In this document: positions 44,768 to 54,896 of the stretch, piece after piece
How the letters are laid out: the number at the start of each line of letters is the position of its first letter
How positions within the stretch are numbered: the first letter of the stretch is position 1
NCBI RefSeq assembly: GCF_031755915.1
Contig: NC_083385.1
Coordinates: 12,793,001-12,857,000 of the forward strand
Direction: 5' to 3'
Length of the DNA: 64,000 bases
DNA from: Ziziphus jujuba
Taxonomy: Eukaryota > Streptophyta > Magnoliopsida > Rosales > Rhamnaceae
Program-made: the position numbers and the translations under genes
The notes under the pieces: generated by a model
Told to the model about the DNA's origin: nothing
The model's database searches: none
The model's input: only the letters and a program-made list of their open reading frames with translations

Positions 44768-45776
44768 TGATGGAATTTGGTGTAGGTTTATGTTGTTGTA
44801 CCCTAAAGCACAATCATTCAAGGTGTTAATCAAGAATGATTGTTGTTGGTTCTTGGTTCTTGATTTTGTTTTTTTTTTTTTTGGGTTTGTTAAGGTTTTG
44901 TTTCTGGTTTTAATGGAGGTTTAGGGTTCTTGAGAAGGTTGTTAGCTTTTGGGAAGAAGAAGAAGAAACCAAAATGTAGTAGTTGAGAGAAAGAGACCAA
45001 AAAATGTTGTTTTTCAAAATCTGTTTTTTTGAATATTTTCTTTCTCAACGTTTTTCATTACAATTTTCATACTTTTAAATACATCAAAAAGACAATAAGG
45101 CATGCTTCCATATTGAGCAATAAATACAAAAGCATTAAAAGTAACCATCCAAGCCAAACTACCTCAACTAACTCTAATCAATATGGTGGGCATGCAAGAA
45201 ACCTTCTTTAATGGGCAGTTCAGCTTGTCTAAGGCATTTGAATTTGAAAACCAGCTCCATTTGACTTGAAAATTGGAAGGAATCCTTTTTTAATATTAAA
45301 ATATGTTCTAGCCAAAAACTAGATAAAACAAAGTCCATTTACCCATTCAAAAGTAATCAAACCCGAGGCAGTTTTGCCTAGTTTTCTGGGCAACAAAACT
45401 GCACAAGGGTCAGATTGTTTTGGGCTTAACTCAGCCTTCCCAGCTCCAAATTGGGCCATTCCTTTTTATTCTGCTTCCTCTACATATCTAGTTTATCATA
45501 TCCAAAATTCAGGTCCAAATCCCAAACCTACTTCAAACGGCATCCAAGGAAGTGGACTTATGTTGCTGGAAATACAATTCCAGCAACTAGACAAAAAAGG
45601 CCTTAAGCTAGATAATGAGCTTAGGGCATTACAAAAAAGATATTGTTCTTAAACATTACAAGATAAAATAAAATGCATAAACATAAATAATGTTTGTTCT
45701 TTGATGTTGCAAAATAAAGAGTGCAAGTGTAACCGAACTACCTTGCACATTGTGGCAAGATCACCACATTTCAACA
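44768..45776 (-). repeat. 3' LTR of copia element
   Basis: 1009 bp, TGTTGAAATG...CCATCA on the element strand. A purine-rich tract (GGAGGAG) lies directly inside it. Small frames on the plus strand in both LTRs are not genes. Confidence 0.95.
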
Positions 45777-47666
45777 CTCCTCCTTGGTGTTCTTGCTTGA
45801 AATATTTAGAAGCTTCCTCAAGGTCTCAAATCTTGCTTTTGGAAGTGGCTTGGTGAAGAAATCTGCAAGGTTATCTTCGGTCTTGATATATTCCAAGCTT
45901 ACTTCTCCATTTTCTTCAAACTCCCTCAAAGAGTGATACTTCACCGGTATGTGTTTTGTCCTTCCATGTTGAACGGGGTTCTTGGCTATTGATATGGCTG
46001 AAGTGTTGTCACATTTGATAATGGTTGAACCCTCTTGAGGATAACCAAGGTCCTCCAATAATTTCCTAAGCCAAATGCATTGATTTGCACATGAAGAGCA
46101 AGCAATGTACTCGGCTTCGGCGGTGCTTTGAGCGGTTGTTGCTTGCTTTTTTGCATTCCATGAGAATGGTCCACTACCAAGTGAGAAAAGATACCCCGAC
46201 GTGCTCTTCATATCATCCAAGCATCCAGCCCAATCACTATCCGAGTAGGCCATTAATCTCATCACATCTTGCCTATCATAGCAAACTCCAAAGTCTTGTG
46301 TTCCTTTTAAGTATCTAAGAATTCTTTTGGCACCTAAAAAATGGTTTTGGGATGGTGCTTGCATATATCTAGATAAAACACATGTGGCATGCATAATATC
46401 CGGTCTTGATGAACATACATAGAGCAAACTTCCTATCATGCTTCTATATAGGGTCGGGTTTACCTTTGGTGTGCCATCCTCCTTCTTGTATTTGTCTCCT
46501 TGGCTCATTGGTGTTGACATTGGCTTGCATTCATTAAGGTTGAACTTTTTCAAAAGATCTTTGATGTATTTCTCTTGAGATATGAAAATACCCTTAGAGC
46601 ATTGCATCACTTCCACTCCAAGGAAGTAATTCATTTCACCAAGGCTTGACATGTCAAACTCCTTTTCAAGTTCGTTTTTCAAAACTTCCACATTCTTTTC
46701 ATTTTCACCCGTGACCAACAAATCATCCACATAGAGTGAGATAACAATCATGCCTTCTTCATTCCTTATTTATAGTGTTGGCTCATTTGGATTCCTCCTA
46801 AAGCCTTGGTAGGTCAAGTAACCATCAATCTTGCCATACCAAGCCCTAGGTGCTTGCTTTAACTCGTAAAGTGCCTTGTGTAGATGGTAGACTTTGTCCT
46901 CATGTCCTTGAACAATAAAGCCCTTGGGTTGCTTGACATAAACCTCCTCTTGAAGCACACCATTCAAGAAAGCCAACTTTACATCAAGGTGGTACACCTT
47001 CCATGACATTGAGGCCGAGATGGATAGGATGAGCCTTATGGTCTCCATTCTTGCAACCGGTGCAAATGTCTCTCCATAATCTAAACCCGCTTGTTGTGCA
47101 TAGCCTTTTGCCACAAGCCTTGCCTTGTGCTTGCATATTGTTCCATCCGGGTTGAACTTGCTCCTAAAGATCCATTTTACACCAACTGGTTTCTTGTTTT
47201 TAGGTTTAGAAACCAAAGACCAAGTTTCATTCTTTTCTATCATATCCATTTCGGTTTGCATGGCCTCCATCCACTCTTTCTTTTGCATAGCTTCTTGAGC
47301 ATTGGTAGGATCACTCAAGGCAACATTGCACCTTTCATATATTTTGGACAACGGCCTTTCTCCTCTAACACCATCTCCAATCTCCAATTCAGCTCCAATG
47401 GTGTCAAGTGCATCCTCCTCATCATCTTCATTTTCTTCATTGTCATTGTCATTGGTTTCTTCTTCTTCATCATCCAACCGAGCATTATCTTCATGGACAA
47501 GAAGCTCCTCCTTTGTCCAATCCCAAATAGCATCTTCATCAATCCTCACATCCCTTGTTACCATAAGTTTCTTGGTTTCCAAGTTGAAAACCCTAAAACC
47601 TTTGGTAACCTCACTAAAGCCGACCAAGATGCCCACATTTGCCCTTTTGTCAAGCTTGTCTCTCAT
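45771..47666 (-). pseudogene. copia reverse transcriptase and RNase H
   Basis: Two consecutive minus-strand frames. The first (47666-46770) begins in the integrase C-terminal part (RANVGILVGFSEVTKGFRVF), then an acidic linker, then RT palm words (KWIFRSKFNPDG, HKARLVAKGYAQ, YHLDVKLAFLNGVLQEEV). A stop near 46767 precedes the second frame (46751-45771), which opens with the catalytic YVDD at residues 7-10 and runs through the RT thumb. RNase H follows with YSDSDWAGC, STAEAEYIA and TKPLPKARFETLR. All catalytic residues I can place are retained. The frame overlaps the LTR by only a few bases. Defects are limited to the single stop and an upstream frameshift. Confidence 0.92.
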
Positions 47667-48583
47667 GTGTGGATGAACATGAAGAAAACAAACACTTCCA
47701 AAAGATTTTTATGTTGTCCAAAGCTGGTTTTTCTCCATACCATATCTCATAGGGTGTCTTGGACTCATTGGCTTTGGTGTATGTTCGGTTTTGGATGTAG
47801 CTAGCCGTGTATATGGCTTCGGCCCAAAACTTCTTTTGCATGTTCTTCTCATGTATCATGCACCTTGCCATCTCTATCAAGGTCCTATTTTTCCTCTCAC
47901 AAACACCATTTTATTGTGGTGTGTATGGTGTTGTGAATTGATGTACCATTCCATTTTCTTTGCAAAAATCCTCCATAGCCAAGCTTGTATATTCTCCACC
48001 ATTGTCGGTTCTCAAGCACTTCATCTTTGCATTGCTTTGGGTTTCCACCATCTTCTTGAATTCCATGAACTTCTCAAGCACTTGTGACTTGGTTGTTAGA
48101 AAATATACCCAACACATCCTTGAGTAGTAATCAATGAAGGTTAGGAAGTACTTACAACCTCCAATTGATGACAAACTCATCGGTCCACACACATCCGAAT
48201 GGATTAGCTCAAGCTTCTCCTTAGCTCTCCATGAACCGGCTTTAAGGAATGGAAGCCGTGTGGATTTCCCTAGTTGGCATACATCACATAGGCTTTTCAT
48301 CTCCTCAATCTTTGGCATGTCCTTCACAATGGCATTGGTGTTTTTCATGGCACCATAGCTAGAATGCCCAAGCCTTTTATGCCAAAGTTGAGAAATGGAC
48401 TCCACTTTGGTTTTTTAAGGCTTGTTCATTCTTAACTAGGTCCAATCTATAGCTTTTGTCCTTCAATGGTACCTTAAACAGCTTATTACCACAAGCATCA
48501 TATATGATACATCCATCTTTTGCAAAATTTAAAGCAAAGCCTCTTTTTACCAATTGTGCTACACTACGCAAGTTTTCACACAC
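47650..48583 (-). pseudogene. copia integrase region
   Basis: Composed of frames 48583-48377, 48405-47911 and 47880-47650. The GAG-pre-integrase zinc region reads LWHKRLGHSSYGAMK, then CDVCQLGK. The catalytic core shows IHSDVCGPM with the first Asp and LRTDNGGEYTS with the second. A TAA replaces Gln just after TTPYTPQ, so the third residue region (ERKNRTLIEMAR) lies beyond a stop. A frameshift near 48400 and another near 47660 also interrupt it. The integrase would insert the cDNA; this copy cannot make a complete one. Confidence 0.88.
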
Positions 48584-49860
48584 AAACTAGGAACATATAG
48601 CACATCTTTTATAATTTTGGTACCTTCCTTGGTGTTCAAGCACACATCTCTTTTGCCTTCTACTTTCATGAACCGGCCATCACCAATCTTTACTTTGGTT
48701 TTGTAGTTTCGGTCAAGCTCCATAAAGCCATCCTTTTGGAAACTCATGTGGTATGAGCAACCACTATCCACAAGCCAACCGAGACCACTACTTGTGGCTT
48801 TAAGGCATGTGGCCACAAATAGGTTCTCGGCTTCTTCATTAACCACATTGGCTTGTTGTCGTCTTTGCTTGCATACTTTGGCAATGTGGCCTTTTCCTCC
48901 ACATCTTTCACAAGATGCATCCGGCCTCCAAAAACACTTGGATGGTGGATGTCCAAGCTTCTTGCAATGAGGGCAAGGTGGATGCCCTCCTCGGTTTTGA
49001 TGGCTTTGTTGTTGTTGTTGTTGTTGATTCCATCCACTTTTGTTGTTGTTTGTGTTGTTGTTGGTTGTAAAACCGGTTTGGTTGGTGTTGTTGCTCTTCC
49101 TTCCTTTATTCTTCTTTTTATTGCCGTGGCCACCATAAAATGCACTCTCTATGGTCTCCTCCTTTCTAATGGCTCTCCTTTGTTCGGTTGCTTGAAGAGC
49201 ATTGATGAGCTCACTCAAGGTTATTTCACTAAGATTTCTAGATTCTTCAAGGGAGGAAATCTTAGCTTCAAACCTTTCGGGTAAGCTCACCAATACTTTT
49301 TCTACTACCCTTTGATCGGTCAATTGCTCACTAAGGACCCGAATTTGATTTACCACTTTGAGCACCCTTTCCGTGAAATCCTTGACAAGCTCATTCTCCT
49401 TCATCTTCAAGGTCTCAAACACTCTTCTTAGGTTTAAAACTTGCATTTGCCGAGTTCTAGTATTTCCATGGAACTCCTCTTGAAGCTTTATCCAAACCTC
49501 TCTAGCACTTATGCATGACATTATCCTTGTAAAAATGGAATCACTCACGGAGGAGTGCAAGGCAGTGAGCGCCTTGAACCCCTTGGCAACTTCGGCCTCA
49601 TGTGCATTTCTTTGTGCTTGGGTTGCATTAGCTCTCAACTCTTCCACTACATAATCTTCTTCTATGACTTCCCATAAACCAAAGGCTTGAAAGTAGGCTT
49701 TCATTTTTATACTCCAAATGGAATAGTTTTGGCCTTCAAACTTAGGTGGTGTTGGGTTTGCAAAGGATTGTGAGGCCATTTGAAAAAATGGTTTTTGAAA
49801 AGTTTTGAAAAATGGACACAAGAACAAGCTCTCGGGTGGTGGTGTTTTGGTGAGTTTCAA
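48559..49860 (-). CDS. copia Gag and protease (open frame, 433 codons)
   Basis: The longest intact frame of the element. The likely natural start is the second Met (residue 28, MASQSFANPTPP), since residues 1-27 lie in the leader. Domains: DUF4219-like (about 36-60), UBN2-type Gag (about 90-235), a Gln/Asn-rich linker (about 257-290), two zinc knuckles at 296-309 (CPHCKKLGHPPSKC) and 317-330 (CERCGGKGHIAKVC), and an aspartic protease with DSGCSYHMS at 365-373. The frame ends at 48559, where pol continues in another frame, probably by mutation. It would form the particle and process the polyprotein. Confidence 0.9.
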   Translation of the reverse strand: MKLTKTPPPESLFLCPFFKTFQKPFFQMASQSFANPTPPKFEGQNYSIWSIKMKAYFQAFGLWEVIEEDYVVEELRANATQAQRNAHEAEVAKGFKALTALHSSVSDSIFTRIMSCISAREVWIKLQEEFHGNTRTRQMQVLNLRRVFETLKMKENELVKDFTERVLKVVNQIRVLSEQLTDQRVVEKVLVSLPERFEAKISSLEESRNLSEITLSELINALQATEQRRAIRKEETIESAFYGGHGNKKKNKGRKSNNTNQTGFTTNNNTNNNKSGWNQQQQQQQSHQNRGGHPPCPHCKKLGHPPSKCFWRPDASCERCGGKGHIAKVCKQRRQQANVVNEEAENLFVATCLKATSSGLGWLVDSGCSYHMSFQKDGFMELDRNYKTKVKIGDGRFMKVEGKRDVCLNTKEGTKIIKDVLYVPSLCVKTCVV

Positions 49861-49971
49861 CTAGTCTTTTTGGGAGGTTTTGGTTTCGGTTGGAAGGCTT
49901 TAGGTGGGGGATCCTCTCACAAATAAAATGGTCTAGGTTGAAAGCTCACAAGGTCCTAAGAAATTACACTA

Positions 49972-49984
49972 TGCTCTGATACCA
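49972..49984 (-). other. primer-binding site, copia element
   Basis: TGGTATCAGAGCA on the element strand, immediately adjacent to the CA end of the 5' LTR. It matches initiator Met tRNA. Confidence 0.95.
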
Positions 49985-50987
49985 TGATGGAATTTGGTGT
50001 AGGTTTATGTTGTTGTACCCTAAAGCACAATCATTCAAGGTGTTATTCAAGAATGATTGTTGTTGGTTCTTGGTTCTTGATTTTGTTTTTTTTTTTGGGT
50101 TTGTTAAGGTTTTGTTTCTGGTTTTAATGGAGGTTTAGGGTTCTTGAGAAGGTTGTTAGCTTTTGGGAAGAAGAAGAAGCCAAAATGTAGTAGTTGAGAG
50201 AAAGAGAGCAAAAAATGTTGTTTTTCAAAATCTGTTTTTTTTGAATATTTTCTTTCTCAACGTTTTTCATTACAATTTTCATACTTTTAAATACATCAAA
50301 AAGACAATAAGGCATGCTGCCATATTGAGCAATAAATACAAAAGCATTAAAAGTAACCAACCAAGCCAAACTACCTTAACTAACTCTAATCAATGTGCTT
50401 AGCATGCAAGAAACCTTCTTTAATGGGCAGTTCAGCTTGTCTAAGGCATTTGAATTTGAAAACCAGCTCCATTTGACTTGAAAATTGGAGATAAGCCTTT
50501 TTGAATATTAAACTATGTTCTACCCAAAAATCAGATAAAAAAAAGTCCATTTACCCATTCAAAAGTAATCAAACCCGAGGCAGTTTTGCCCAGTTTTCTG
50601 GGTAACAAAACTGCACAAGGGTCAGATTGTTTTGGGCTTCACTCAGTCTTCCCAGCTCCAAATTGGGCCATTCGTTTTTCTGCTTCTTCCTCTGCATATC
50701 TAGTTTATCATATCCAAAATTCAGGTCCAAATCCCAAACCTACTTCAAACGGCATCCAAGGAAGTGGACTTATGTTGCTAGAATACAATTCCAGCAACTA
50801 GACAAAAAAGGCCTTAAACTAGATAATGAGCTTAGGGCATTACAAAAAGGATATTGTTCTTAAACATTACAAGATAAAATAAAATGTATAAACATAAATA
50901 ATGTTTGTTCTTTGATGTTGCAAAACAAAGAGTGCAAGTGTAATCGAACTACCTTGCACATTGTGGCAAGATCACCACATTTCAATA
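49985..50987 (-). repeat. 5' LTR of copia element
   Basis: 1003 bp, six bases shorter than the 3' LTR owing to small indels in T-runs and a few other places. A handful of substitutions separate the two LTRs, so the insertion is neither brand new nor ancient. Confidence 0.95.
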
Positions 50988-51343
50988 GCTTGCACTGTCT
51001 TTTCACACTTAGGCGAACAACGTGCCATTGGTAATGATTCTACTACGGTGCCACAAATTCACAAACTGATCATAAGTAATTGCTGTTGTTCATTGGATTT
51101 TGGAGGAACTACTTCGTTAGGATTGGGGAATTACTGCGATTCTTCCTGAATAGCCTGGATTCTCCCGTTGAAAGTCATTTTGAAAGTATTACCCAAACTC
51201 TTCCGACTGAATATGATAAAGCCTATAAAACAATGAGCTACTATCATTTCTTCATTATAGATTGAGATCTTCTTCAAACTTAATGCACAAATAGATGGAA
51301 TAGCAGCAAATAACATCTTTCTAGCCGTGGAAGTCAATCTCAT
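50988..51343 (-). pseudogene. atp4: atp4 pseudogene, 5' part
   Basis: N-terminal part of the mitochondrial ATP synthase b subunit, which anchors the peripheral stalk in the inner membrane. ATG at 51343, then ARKMLFAAIPSICALSLKK, ISIYNEEMIVAHCFIGFIIF and GRIQAIQEESQ, where a TAA replaces Gln (CAA-to-TAA). Reading on, NPNEVVPP and ICGTVVESLPMARC are present with a further TGA in place of Arg. About nine bases appear missing near codon 7. It ends at the copia insertion site. It lies 185 bp downstream of nad4L on the same strand, the usual cluster. Confidence 0.95.
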
Positions 51344-51528
51344 TTAGAAAGCTTTTCTCTATCTTTCAGCAACTGAACAGGAAGTGGTTTAGGAAAGGAT
51401 TTTAGAATCAAATGCGCTCACCCAGTGAGAAAGGCCCTGACCCTGCCAACCAAGTCAAAAGAAAAAAGAAAGAAAAGAACGAAAGGAGAAGTTAACCTCG
51501 TATTTTGGTAATTCTTTAGGAGTCATGT

Positions 51529-51831
51529 TTAACCTTGAATGCTATTAATAGATTCTACAGCAATAATCCCTCGGACTCGGAAAGTAATAACAATAATGGC
51601 TAACCCAATAGCAGATTCCATAGCTACCACCGTTGGAACCAATGAAGCAAATGATTAACCCATCATATCATCCGAAGAAACGGAAAATACCAAAAAGTTC
51701 AAATTCATAGCTAATAACATTGATTCAATTGGCATTGACATAATAGGAATATTTCTTCTATTAAGGAGGATTCCCCGAATACCTAAAATAGAGATGATCA
51801 TAGAAAATGTGAAATATTTGATAGGATTCAT
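51529..51831 (-). pseudogene. nad4L: nad4L pseudogene (complex I subunit)
   Basis: NAD4L is a small membrane subunit of respiratory complex I. Full length: ATG at 51831-51829, 100 codons, TAA at 51531-51529. The sequence keeps the family pattern ([20 protein letters not shown], then [20 protein letters not shown]). A single TAA replaces Gln after DDMMG (CAA-to-TAA). Other differences from the family are Val-to-Met and Thr-to-Ile changes, all explained by C-to-T or G-to-A. An ATG stands at the start, where many plants have ACG edited to AUG; that could be a donor difference or another C-to-T. Confidence 0.96.
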
Positions 51832-52157
51832 TTCAAGAACGTGGAATGTAAGATAAATTCAAATGTTATAACTCCAAAAAGTCAGGAAACACCAGGCTCT
51901 TCCAACCTCAAATTACCTATGACGCTTCCGATCTTCCTAGTATTGGGAAGATTTGTATAAACTCGATCAGCATTGTGAAGTTTTTTTCTAACTTTGAGGT
52001 GTTCTGAGACTTTTTCAACTTCGACAGAAGTCTTTTTTATTTCTGCCTCATATTTATCGAATAAAGAATGAATATGAAGTCATAGCACCTTGTTTTGGTC
52101 ATTGTCCGAATCCTCATTGAGGTTCGGAATTTTTGGCCGCGAAGGCTGGGAAAAAAA
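51832..52157. other. spacer upstream of nad4L remnant
   Basis: No long open frame. One minus-strand reading (about 52130-51880) looks like a decayed protein with SLFDKYEAEIKKTSVEVEKV and EHLKVRKKLHN, probably the broken end of the repeat-containing ORF just upstream. Family unknown. Confidence 0.35.
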
Positions 52158-52490
52158 CTATTCTCTTATATGATGAATTATTTCCCAAAAAAGGGCAGGT
52201 TTGTTGAGATTGGGAACTCTTGGGTGTGACGGTCCGCTTTCATCTTTATTATCGTCTACCCCATCCAAGGGCCTGACCATGCCTTTACCTTTACTACCGC
52301 CTACCTCATCCAAGGGCCCACCCACGCTTTTACCTTTACTATCACCTACCCCATCCAAGGGCCCGAACACGCCTTTGCCTTTACTACCACCTACCCCATC
52401 CAATGGTACCCCTTCCATAAGATAGGGGGGCTCATTTAATAAATGAATGGATGTAGATAGGGTTGCAAAGAGAGCAAGAGTGATCAACAA
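52158..52490 (-). pseudogene. unknown mitochondrial-type ORF with 15-residue repeats
   Basis: A 110-codon minus-strand frame beginning MLITLALFATLSTSIHLLNE, a hydrophobic segment that could be a membrane anchor or signal. Four degenerate 15-residue repeats follow (PLDGVGGSKGKGVFG type), and then VPNLNKPALFWEIIHHIRE. A further 200 bp downstream may have belonged to it in another frame (see 51832-52157). I do not recognise the family. It lies between rps3 exon 1 and nad4L remnants. The natural start may be upstream, because the frame is also open across the rps19 end. Role unknown. Confidence 0.4.
52227..52406 (-). repeat. 45-bp minisatellite, four units
   Basis: Four tandem in-frame units, each coding a variant of PLDGVGGSKGKG plus three residues. 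The units differ by a few bases each and end in the diverged unit PLDGVDDNKDESGPS. Confidence 0.9.
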
Positions 52491-52525
52491 ATAAAAGAAG
52501 AATCTGGAAAAATAAAAGAAGACTC

Positions 52526-52553
52526 CCGAAATCGGATTTCTTTTTCATGCCAT
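52526..52553 (-). pseudogene. rps3: start of rps3 exon 1, copy 1
   Basis: ATGGCATGAAAAAGAAATCC and the next few bases match the start of mitochondrial rps3 (ribosomal protein S3, small subunit). Codon 3 is TGA where CGA is expected. Similarity is lost after about 28 bp, where unrelated sequence begins. It follows the end of rps19 by a few bases, the usual rps19-rps3 arrangement. Confidence 0.75.
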
Positions 52554-52578
52554 ATGCAATTAGGCTTGACTTCCCTTT

Positions 52579-53733
52579 TGATGTGATTCCGCCCGAGCCC
52601 GCTCCACCGATAACCCGCTGGGGTGCTGACTCGACACGGATGAAGACTAGGCCAATCACAAGAGCTCAAATTAAGAGATTTAAGGACAACCTGGGAGTAT
52701 TTATACAGGGGGTAATCAATCTCAACAGATCTTGTCCATACTTGAAGATACAAAGCCTATTCTAAGCATCCAAGTGGTGGAAGCCGATACGGACCCGGGT
52801 GACGGTTTTGGTACATTTTTGGAGTCCGGGAAGTATGAAATGGTTCCAATGATTTATGGGTTCAATAAATATGGCTAAGAGGTCATGGAATCATGTTAAA
52901 GCAGCCTCAAATACAATCAAAAAGGGCTTGTACGGATAGCATCAACAATTTGGCCGAATTTGCTGTATTGCTTGCTGGCTTTACTGTATTTTACTGTATT
53001 AGCCTTTTCTTATTTTTCCAAGCATGGGCAACGTGTGGGCCTTCATATTCAGTTTATTTGGAATCCTAAAAAGCATCTAGAAGCTGATTTGGAGCTCAAT
53101 TTGATCAAAGATTGGTCAAAGTCAACTTAGGCAAAAAGCTAGTATTATAGTTTCCTAATTTGATTCTACTTTTTGTTTTAGGAAATTACCATTACTTTTT
53201 AGTTTTTATTTATTTATTTTCTGGAAAAATAAGTTTAGGAAAGTTATTATTTTATTATTTTCATTGTAAATTAATTAATTCCTAATTCAAAATAAAGGAA
53301 TTAATTAATCCAAATTAGATTAGGAAAGGAGTGAGAATTTCGGCCACCATAGGAAACTACTTTGTATGGCCGGTTTTCCCTTTGTTTTTAGGGTTTTATT
53401 TCGTGGATTTGTAGCCTATTTAAAGACTTATTTTTTAATATGAATATAACTTTGATTTGATTAAAAAAAACTTTGATTTGATTAAGAAAATACTTGTGAG
53501 ATTAATTATCTCTTTGTTCTTTGAGAACACCTAAAACACCATTAGAGAATTGGTTGTTTTAGCTTGACTTATCAATAGGTTTTCCATCCCCTATTGTGGC
53601 GTCTACATTATACCAAGGTTTCTAACCACAGGTTAGTTAGGGGTTGAGGTCCATTCCATTAGAACTTGAACTTAATTGAGATCCGGGCTAATATAATACG
53701 GGTTTAGGAGCAGGTCGTCCTAGGTTCGTATCA
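52579..53733 (+). repeat. 5' LTR of family B gypsy element
   Basis: 1155 bp, TGATGTGATTCC...GTTCGTATCA. Differs from the 3' LTR at only scattered positions and has the same length, indicating a fairly recent insertion. Confidence 0.95.
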
Positions 53734-53735
53734 TT

Positions 53736-53747
53736 TGGTATCAGAGC
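53736..53747 (+). other. primer-binding site, family B element
   Basis: TGGTATCAGAGC two bases after the 5' LTR; initiator Met tRNA match. Confidence 0.94.
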
Positions 53748-54896
53748 TAAATTTTGATCAGGTTTGATCTATCTTTATTGCTTTATTTGTTTTTGTGTTA
53801 TTCTGCAATTTTAGCATTAGGTTAAGGTTGCATCCATCCTATACACGTTCAGCATCTTAAAAAAAAAAAAAAAAAATTCATTCCTAGTTGAATTAGGATT
53901 TCCTAGTTTTACCGTATTTTTTGTTTCCTAGTTTGTTGGTTGTCTTTCATCATTGTTCTTGTTAATTTTTATTTTTTGTTGATTTTCCTTTTCTGTTTTA
54001 GTCTTAAATATTTGCATTCATATATTCAAAAAAAAAAAAAAAGAGAAGTTTGCGGCAACATATAAAAAAAAAAAAAAAAAAAAACTGCACTTTTAATTTT
54101 TGATTAGGAGGTCACGGGTTTGGTGTTTGTTTTGGAGTTGGAATTGCAATTTTGGTAATCATTCTTGCTACTGCAGTTGTTTATGTTCTGTGAGTGAAAA
54201 AAAAAAAAAAGAAGAGGTAAAGCCGAATAAAAAATATATATATATATATATATATATCTATATATTTCAGTTTGTTGGAGTTTGACTTGCTTGCTGGAAA
54301 TTTGTTGGAGCTGCTGGTTTTTTGATTATTTATTCAATATTTGAGTTGCTGGGAAATTATTTTTTCTGCTGGATATTTGGATTTTGGGTGTTTAAATTTT
54401 TTGGAATAAAATGAGTTAAAGGAATTGATACAAAACTTGAATTACAAGAACAACAACCAACACTTTTCTATATTTTTGTTCTCTTTGATTCTTGTTCGTA
54501 TTTGAATTTCTTTTTCTAGAATTTTATTCTTGAACTCATAATCTACTACCATCTGGTGCAGTTTTCAAAAATTCCAACGTTTTCCCATTATTTTGTGTTT
54601 TCTTGTCTAGAAAGCCGAAAAAATTAGGATTTGTTGGATTCTTTCGGCATTGCCTACTTTTTGCTTACTGTTTGTTGATAAGTTTAATTAAAACATACTA
54701 GTGATCTAATTGCTGTTTTGTGGGTGCTTTAATTAGAACTTTGAGATAATTCTTTGAGTGAAAAAAAAGGCAAGAGTGTTGAGCTTAAAAGAGGGTAAAA
54801 AAAAAGCTGAAACAAGTGTGCAAACATGAGTGTCGAGTTCTCATTTGAGTGAAACACGTAAGGGAGTGAAATTGGTAAGGTCCTATTTTATTTCTA
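53748..54896 (+). other. leader of family B element
   Basis: Non-coding, A/T-rich, with poly-A runs (about 53859-53875 and 54064-54083) and a TA-repeat (about 54234-54256). It corresponds to the leader at 29279-30415 in the sister copy. Confidence 0.75.

Larger units (their letters stand above)
44768..50987 (-). mobile_element. nearly complete Ty1/copia element inserted in atp4
   Basis: Minus-strand element with 5' LTR (49985-50987), primer-binding site (49972-49984), gag-protease-integrase-RT-RNase H, and 3' LTR (44768-45776). The 5-bp target duplication GCTTG flanks it exactly (44763-44767 and 50988-50992). The domain order protease-integrase-RT is the copia order. The coding region carries a few nonsense codons and frameshifts, so this copy is not autonomous now. 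The first base pair of the 5' LTR is altered (TATTGAAATG against TGTTGAAATG in the 3' LTR), another G-to-A change. Confidence 0.96.

Noticed and set aside
47091..47804. 237-codon plus-strand frame
   Set aside because: Antisense to copia integrase/RT. Its openness is explained by codon composition of the real minus-strand gene.
44763..50992. A longer target duplication (AGCTTG or 8 bp) for the copia element
   Set aside because: Comparing both LTRs shows the 5' LTR starts TATTGAAATG against TGTTGAAATG in the other. Once that mutated base is placed inside the LTR, the duplication is exactly 5 bp, GCTTG.
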